Shown: one piece after another, positions 58,894 to 64,000 of the stretch
How positions within the stretch are numbered: the stretch's first letter is position 1
How the letters are laid out: each line of letters begins with the position of its first letter
DNA from: Acanthococcus lagerstroemiae
Taxonomy: Eukaryota; Arthropoda; Insecta; Hemiptera; Eriococcidae
Length of the DNA stretch: 64,000 bases
Assembly (NCBI GenBank): GCA_031841125.1
Contig: CM063110.1
Location: 20,517,626-20,581,625 of the forward strand
Direction of reading: 5' to 3'
Translations under genes and position numbers: made by a program
Notes under the pieces: model-generated
The model's database searches: none
What the model saw: only the letters and a program-made list of their open reading frames with translations
What the model was told of the DNA's origin: nothing

Positions 58894-59859
58894 CTGACTA
58901 GTCTCTGGCGGGAGTCCAGGGTACTCTATTTTCAGAACCGAAATTTGACTTTTAGTTTGGGAAGGTGGCGAAAAAACATTTGCCGACAAATTGTTTTTTA
59001 AACTAAAAATTCACCGACAAAATTGTTAAAAACTTAAAAGTTTGCCGATTATAAAAATATTTTTTAATTGAAAAAAACAAAAAAGCAACAACAAGCATTC
59101 ATGAAAAATGAAAAACTCAAATGAACAGTTTCAAAATTTGGCAACTGCCAAATTATTGCCCCCCCCCCTATAGTTTCGTCCCTGGGAATCAGAAAGGAAA
59201 TTCTTTTAAATCGACTATGAATTCGTTAAAGCTCAATATGAAAAAGTCATGAAAATTTTGTAGACATTTTTTAAAGATTCGCTAAATAATCTTATAAATA
59301 ATAATTTGAAGTACACAAGACTTGTAGACAGTCCATACAAATATTTTGGAAAACTCATTCACATTATATTCTTGTAACAAAAAGTACTTCAAGACTGTAT
59401 CTAATTGAGGAGTGCACTTCTAAAGTGACCTAACTGTAAATTATAATTTCCTGAGTTTTTGTTTTCAACACGCTGTCTTGCCGCGCTAGGGGCATACGTT
59501 GCGAAAACAAAAACGACAAATGTTTCTTGAAGGTTGAACTTATTGATACCTACCTTTAAGAAATCCGTTACCTACTTTACTGTTTTGCTGATAAAGTGTT
59601 TTTTGCTTGATTTTCTCAAAACTAAAATGTTGCAGTTAAGTCACTTTGAAAGTGGGCTCCTCAGTTCGTGAAAATTGGGTCAACAATCTGTCTAACTCAA
59701 ATTTTTTAACGATTAGGTATTTTTCGAGAATCTATAATGATTCCATCAAAATCTTGTTCAAGATTCATTAAATCTATGTTAACATATTATGCGTGGAAAT
59801 ACGAGTACATAATTACGATTCAGTACAATTTGAGAACCCCCTTCCCTCCAGGACCACGG

Positions 59860-60800
59860 ATTGGTCATTATCAATTCCACTTTTTCTGATCCTAATTTGG
59901 TCTCTAAAGCCGAATAAGAAAGTTATATTCGAGGCTCAAATTGGTTGAATTTTTAAGATCAACAACCCCAAAAATCTCAGATTCCGACACCGTGTTTAAT
60001 TTCTTTGGCAAAGTCAGTTGGGCCCTTCAGGAGGATGAAGAAGTCTAATTCAATATTTTTGAATAAACTCATCCGGTACACTTTTTAATAAATTTGGATT
60101 TTGGGATCTAAATCTAGGATGAATCAAACATCCGATGCTAGTAATTCAAAATCAGTGACCCTTTGGTAGTTTGAATTTTTTTAAATCGAGTTGATTGTGT
60201 CCGCAGTCTATTTTCAAAGATTAAAGTTTGGATTTTAGGTTGAGATCGTGATCAAATCAATAATCTGATTTGCATTTTTGAGACCAACGACCCAGAAACT
60301 TCCTACTCTGGTACCTGTTTACTTTTTTCAGCAATGTCAAATTTGCCTATTCGAAAGGGTTAAATTTAAATTCTGGGTCCCATTTAGGAGTCGGATCAGA
60401 AATCTGATGAAATTTTATGTCTCTGAGCCCCCAAACCCGATCTATCCTTTATTTAATTTCTTTGACATCATTGAAAGAGTTAGCTCATTTAAAGGAGTCA
60501 AATTTGAATTTTGGGGCTTAAATTAGAATCGGATCGGAAACTTCATTAGATCTACGAAATAAAGGGCCTAAGAAACTCCTAGTTCCCACACCGTGTTACA
60601 TTTTTCTGGCAAAGTCAATTTAGCCTATTTGAAAGGATCAATTTTGGATTATAAGTCCAAAATCGTGGTTAGATCAAAAATCTGATTGAATTTTCAAAAT
60701 CAGGGACCCAAACGCCCTTATTTTCGATACCTTTTTCAATTTTTCGGCAAAAACAATGTGGCTTCTTCAAAGGGGTCAAATTTGAATTTGCCAAAAGGCT
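59860..60800. repeat. Degenerate tandem array, ~150-165-bp unit
   Basis: Units contain GGATCAAATTTNGATT, a NTCNGATCANAAATCTGATT block, CAGNGACCCANAAAC and CNCACCGTGT/GGTACCTGTTT before a TTTTNGGCAAAGTCAATTT block. The last blocks fall near 59,985, 60,310, 60,440, 60,589 and 60,738. Repeats are strongly diverged. Non-coding. Confidence 0.6.
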
Positions 60801-60959
60801 GTAGCGCAGTAAGACAGGTGAATCGGCCTATAGTCAATTTTTTCAGATTTCTCTTCAGTTCTGTATTTGCAGTAGTAAAAGAAAATTTCACTTGATCATG
60901 ATGACTCATGCTACGCGACGAATCTCAACTACATAATAAATACGCGACAGACGGCTACT

Positions 60960-63640
60960 TATACACGAAGATTTATGACTCATCCGCAACAAACCACTAC
61001 CAGACACAAATTATCAATGTGCACAATTGCTTCCTGTGTACAAATTACTTTCATATGCAGCACCTCCCCAAGAGAAGCCTCAAGAAGCTGGGGGCATGTT
61101 GATATGATAACCTGCCCAGCAGCAGGTACTAATTACCAATTTGTACAAACATGTGCTTTGTATAAATAATTTTCTTCAATAGCATCTTCCCATGAGAAGC
61201 TCCCTAGGGGATAGGGGGCAAGTTGATCTCAAAATGTAGGAAATGAAAAATAAGCATTTCTTTAGTAAAGGCTTTTTTTTTTTTTTACCAAAGTTCTCCC
61301 ATTTTTCTACATCTCCCACCGTTCTTGAAATATTCACAATCTTCCAGGAGATTTTACTTTTTTTCCCCGGGGTTACATAGGGCTATAAAAATATTCTAAA
61401 AGGACCATTTTCGAATTTGCATGTCATTCAAGTAGCATAACTTGCTACTGACAGGCACAAATCATTTTTTTATTTCACTGAATTTTCTCTTTAAAAAAGA
61501 ATCACAAATAGGATAGGTCAATATCATAACCAACTACTGCTAGACACAAATTAGCAATTTGCACAACTGCTTCCTCCATTCACTTTTTTCTGCAGTACCT
61601 CCCAAAAAGAAGCCCCATGGGGCTGGGGGATTTTTCAAATCATAAGCTGCTAGCCGCGGGTACCAATTACCAATTTATGCAAATAAATCCTCTGTAAAAA
61701 TAATTTTCTTCAACAGCACCTCTCCATGAAAAGCCCCCCGGGGGCTAGGGGCAAGTAGATTTTAAAATGTAAACATGAAAAACTAGCACTTCCATAGTAA
61801 AAAATGTTTTTTTTTTAACCAAATTTCTTCAATTTTTCTTTATCCTTCACTGTTATTAAGATATTTGCAATTTTTCAAAAAAATTTACCTTTTCCCCCAA
61901 ACATTACACAATATTTTAAAAGAACCATTTTCGAATTTACATATCATTCAAGCTGTATGACTTGCTACTAGGAGCACAAAAAATTTGTTTGGTTCGCTGA
62001 ATTTCATGCTAAAAAAAAATTCATCAATGAGATCTCTCCATGAAAAACCGAAAGAGGTTGGGGGCAGGTCAACATCATAACCAACTACTACTAGACACAA
62101 ATTATCAATTTGCACAACTGCGCTTCCTCTATTCACTTTCATCTGCAGCACCTCCTCCAGAGAAGCCCCACGGAGATGGGGGCTTTTTGAAATCATAACC
62201 TGCCAGCCGCGTATACCAATTATCAATTTATACATATATATCCTTTGTAAAAATCATTTTCTTCAACAGCACCTCCCCATGAGAAGCCACAAGAAGCTGA
62301 GGGCAAGTTGATCTCAAAATGCAGGAAATAAAACATGAGCACATCTTTGGCACTGGTTTCTTACCAGATTTCCTCCTTTTTTCTCTATCTTTCATTGTTC
62401 TCGAGATATTCGCAATTTTCCAAAAGATTTTGTCTCTTTTCCCCAAGGGTTACACAAGGTTGTAATATTATTCAAAAACAACCATTTTCGAAGAATTTAC
62501 ATGTAATTCAAGTTGCATAACTTGCTACTAGCAAGTACATATCATATTTTTTTGTTTCACTGAATTTCTTATTTAAAAAAAAAATAATAATAATAATAAT
62601 AATAATTAAAAAAAAAAAATCATCCAGTCTCTACAATAAAAATTTAAAGGGACTGGGGGACTGGGGACAGGTCAGTATCATAACCAACTACTACCAGACA
62701 CAAATTATCAATTTGCACGACTGCTTCCGCTATACAAATCAACTTCATCTGCAGCACCTCCCCACAAGAAGCCCCATGAGGCTGGGGGCTTTTTGAAATC
62801 ATAAGCTGCCAGCTGCGGGTACCAATTACTAATGTATGCAAATATATCCTCTGTAAAAATGATATTCTTCAACGGCACCTCCCCGTGAGAAGCTCCCAGG
62901 AGCTGAGGGCAAGTTGATCTCAAAATGAAGAAAATAAAAAATTAGCACATCTTCGGCATAGGTTTCTTACTAAATTTCCTCCGTTTTTCTCTATCTCTCA
63001 CTGTCCTCGACATATTCGCAATTTTCCAAAAAATTTGTCGTTTTTCCCCAAGGGTTACACAAGATTGTAATATTATTCAAAAACAACCATTTTCGAATTT
63101 ACATGTTACTTAAGTTGCATAACTTGCTACTAGCAGGTACATATAGTGTTTCTACAATAAAAATTTAAAGGGACTGAGGACAGGTTAAGACCATAACCAA
63201 CTATTACCAAATACAAATTATCAATTTGCACAACTGCTTCTTCTATACAAATCAGTTTCATCTACAGTACCTTCTCAAGAGAATCCCCCAAGGACTGGGG
63301 GCAAGTTGATCTCAAAATGCAGGAAACGAAAAATTAGCACCTCTTTTGTAAAGGTTTTCTTACCAAATTTCCTTCATTTTTCTCTATCACTCACCGTTCT
63401 TGAGATATTCGCAATTTTCGAAAAAATTTTGTCCTTTTCCCCCAAAATTACACAAAATTGAAAAAATGTTAAAATAATCGAATTTGCATGTTATTCAAGT
63501 TGCATAACTAGCCACTCGCAAGCATAAATCTTTGTTGTTGTTTCACTGAATTTTCTATTTAAAAAAATTATCAATAGGATCACAGCAATAAAAATCTAAG
63601 GAGGAGGGGGGCGAGTCAATATCATAACCAACTTGGTTAT
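60960..63640. repeat. Tandem array, ~540-600-bp unit with internal half-repeats
   Basis: ACCAACTACTACCAGACACA recurs near 61,000, 61,532, 62,081, 62,684 and 63,197. Units share CAATTTGCACAACTGC, GCAGCACCTCCCC, AGAAGCCC, CTGGGGGCAAGTTGATCTCA, TTCTTACCAAATTTCCTCC and TTTTCGAATTTACATGT. Within a unit, ACACAAATTATCAATTTGCA and TACCAATTACCAATTTATGC start two homologous half-units. About five units. No ORF persists across units. Confidence 0.82.
62575..62620. repeat. A/AAT low-complexity tract
   Basis: AAAAAAAATAATAATAATAA and onward into an A-run. Inside the tandem array and absent from the other units. Confidence 0.9.
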
Positions 63641-63643
63641 GAT
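63621..63643. repeat. 23-bp near-perfect palindrome at the array end
   Basis: ATCATAACCAA, one C, then TTGGTTATGAT: 11-bp perfect arms at exactly the point where the tandem array sequence stops. The left arm is the array's own recurrent ATCATAACCAAC motif. Confidence 0.8.
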
Positions 63644-64000
63644 GTGTGAAAGTGTGCCTAAGCACAGAGCGGAAAAATTTTGAGCTTGGCGAAATTCAGG
63701 GGAAAATGGGAAACGAATAAGATAAGGAGAAAATTTATTTCATGTATATTTTTGGGGGTGGCAAAAAAACTAGTACACAGCGGCCAACCAGGTAAATCCG
63801 GCCTTGCTCATCCCTAGCACCCTCGGTTCGTCTCATCATCTTCAGTAACATGAACTCACATTTGTTTGGGCGAAATTTGTTTTGCCGTGGCGAATTATTT
63901 TTAAAAATTTTCGGGTTAAACATATCACATAAAAATAAGCTTAGAAGTATTTGGGGAAAATAATACACTAATCGTTAAGTCCACGAGAAAGCTGTCAGAT
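63644..64000. other. Unassigned right edge
   Basis: No gene recognised. 63,780-63,825 (CAGCGGCCAACCAGGTAAAT then CCGGCCTTG) resembles hAT-type terminal sequence, but no partner end is visible before the window stops. Confidence 0.35.

Larger units (their letters stand above)
57960..59184. mobile_element. Composite hAT unit: two related ends around 0.67-kb cargo
   Basis: Outer 8-mers GGAATCAG at 57,952-57,959 and 59,185-59,192 are identical. The left portion (57,960-58,260) runs from CAGAAACGATATTTGAC to ATAGTTTCGTCCCTG. The right portion (58,932-59,184) runs from CAGAACCGAAATTTGAC to TATAGTTTCGTCCCTG. Both contain GACAAA, CTAAAAATTCACC and AACAGTTTCAAAATTTG in the same orientation. 58,261-58,931 is unrelated single-copy DNA. 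Neither half has its own target duplication, so the whole appears to have inserted as one unit. Confidence 0.75.

Overview
This window is intergenic, repeat-dominated nuclear DNA from an animal, most likely an arthropod. A sap-feeding hemipteran such as a whitefly, psyllid or aphid relative is a guess from the transposon mix, not a demonstrated assignment. It is AT-rich, has no rRNA gene and no long intact ORF, and is packed with decayed hAT elements, RTE/BovB-like LINE fragments, tRNA-derived SINEs, MITEs and tandem arrays. I found no intact conserved host gene. The only gene-like signals are a hAT transposase pseudogene, LINE reverse-transcriptase pseudogenes, a fragment of an uncharacterised arthropod transposase-like protein, and a duplicated set of minus-strand exon-like blocks of uncertain coding value.

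Layout. 1-1,515 is a decayed hAT transposase. 1,518-27,542 is copy A of a segmental duplication. 34,400-35,310 (partial copy C) and 35,557-47,395 (copy B) are the same sequence in the same orientation. Aligning A with B by eye supplies empty sites for most insertions: a 1.08-kb hAT-like element (2,806-3,881), a tRNA-related SINE (4,325-4,507), a 13.8-kb inverted-repeat element (5,979-19,755), a SINE/tRNA-Gly-half chimera (20,105-20,239) and a mariner-like MITE (25,474-25,572) in A; and a hAT MITE (37,557-37,726) in B. B has also amplified a ~638-bp unit about five-fold (41,573-44,640) where A has about one.

The most striking object is the 13.8-kb element. Its ~620-bp terminal inverted repeats are nearly identical and are built from ~150-bp subrepeats rich in GTTTGTATA. 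It has an 11-bp target duplication and an interior of two tandem arrays (~153-bp and ~110-bp units) into which a 2-kb hAT-like element and an RTE LINE fragment are nested. I see no transposase in it, so it looks non-autonomous, possibly Mutator- or Foldback-like.

27,543-34,400 is mostly unique sequence with MITEs and the 33,906-34,160 protein fragment. 47,400-51,170 holds a set of inverted repeats, a hAT MITE with an 8-bp target duplication and an empty paralogous site, and a GA microsatellite. 51,440-55,990 is an RTE LINE pseudogene split by a 2.08-kb hAT-like element, which itself carries a nested 0.6-kb hAT element. 57,960-59,184 is a hAT unit made of two related ends around ~0.67 kb of other DNA, with one perfect 8-bp target duplication at the outer ends. 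59,860-63,640 contains two further degenerate tandem arrays.

All alignments, unit lengths and homologies were judged by eye. No identity values or database searches were available.
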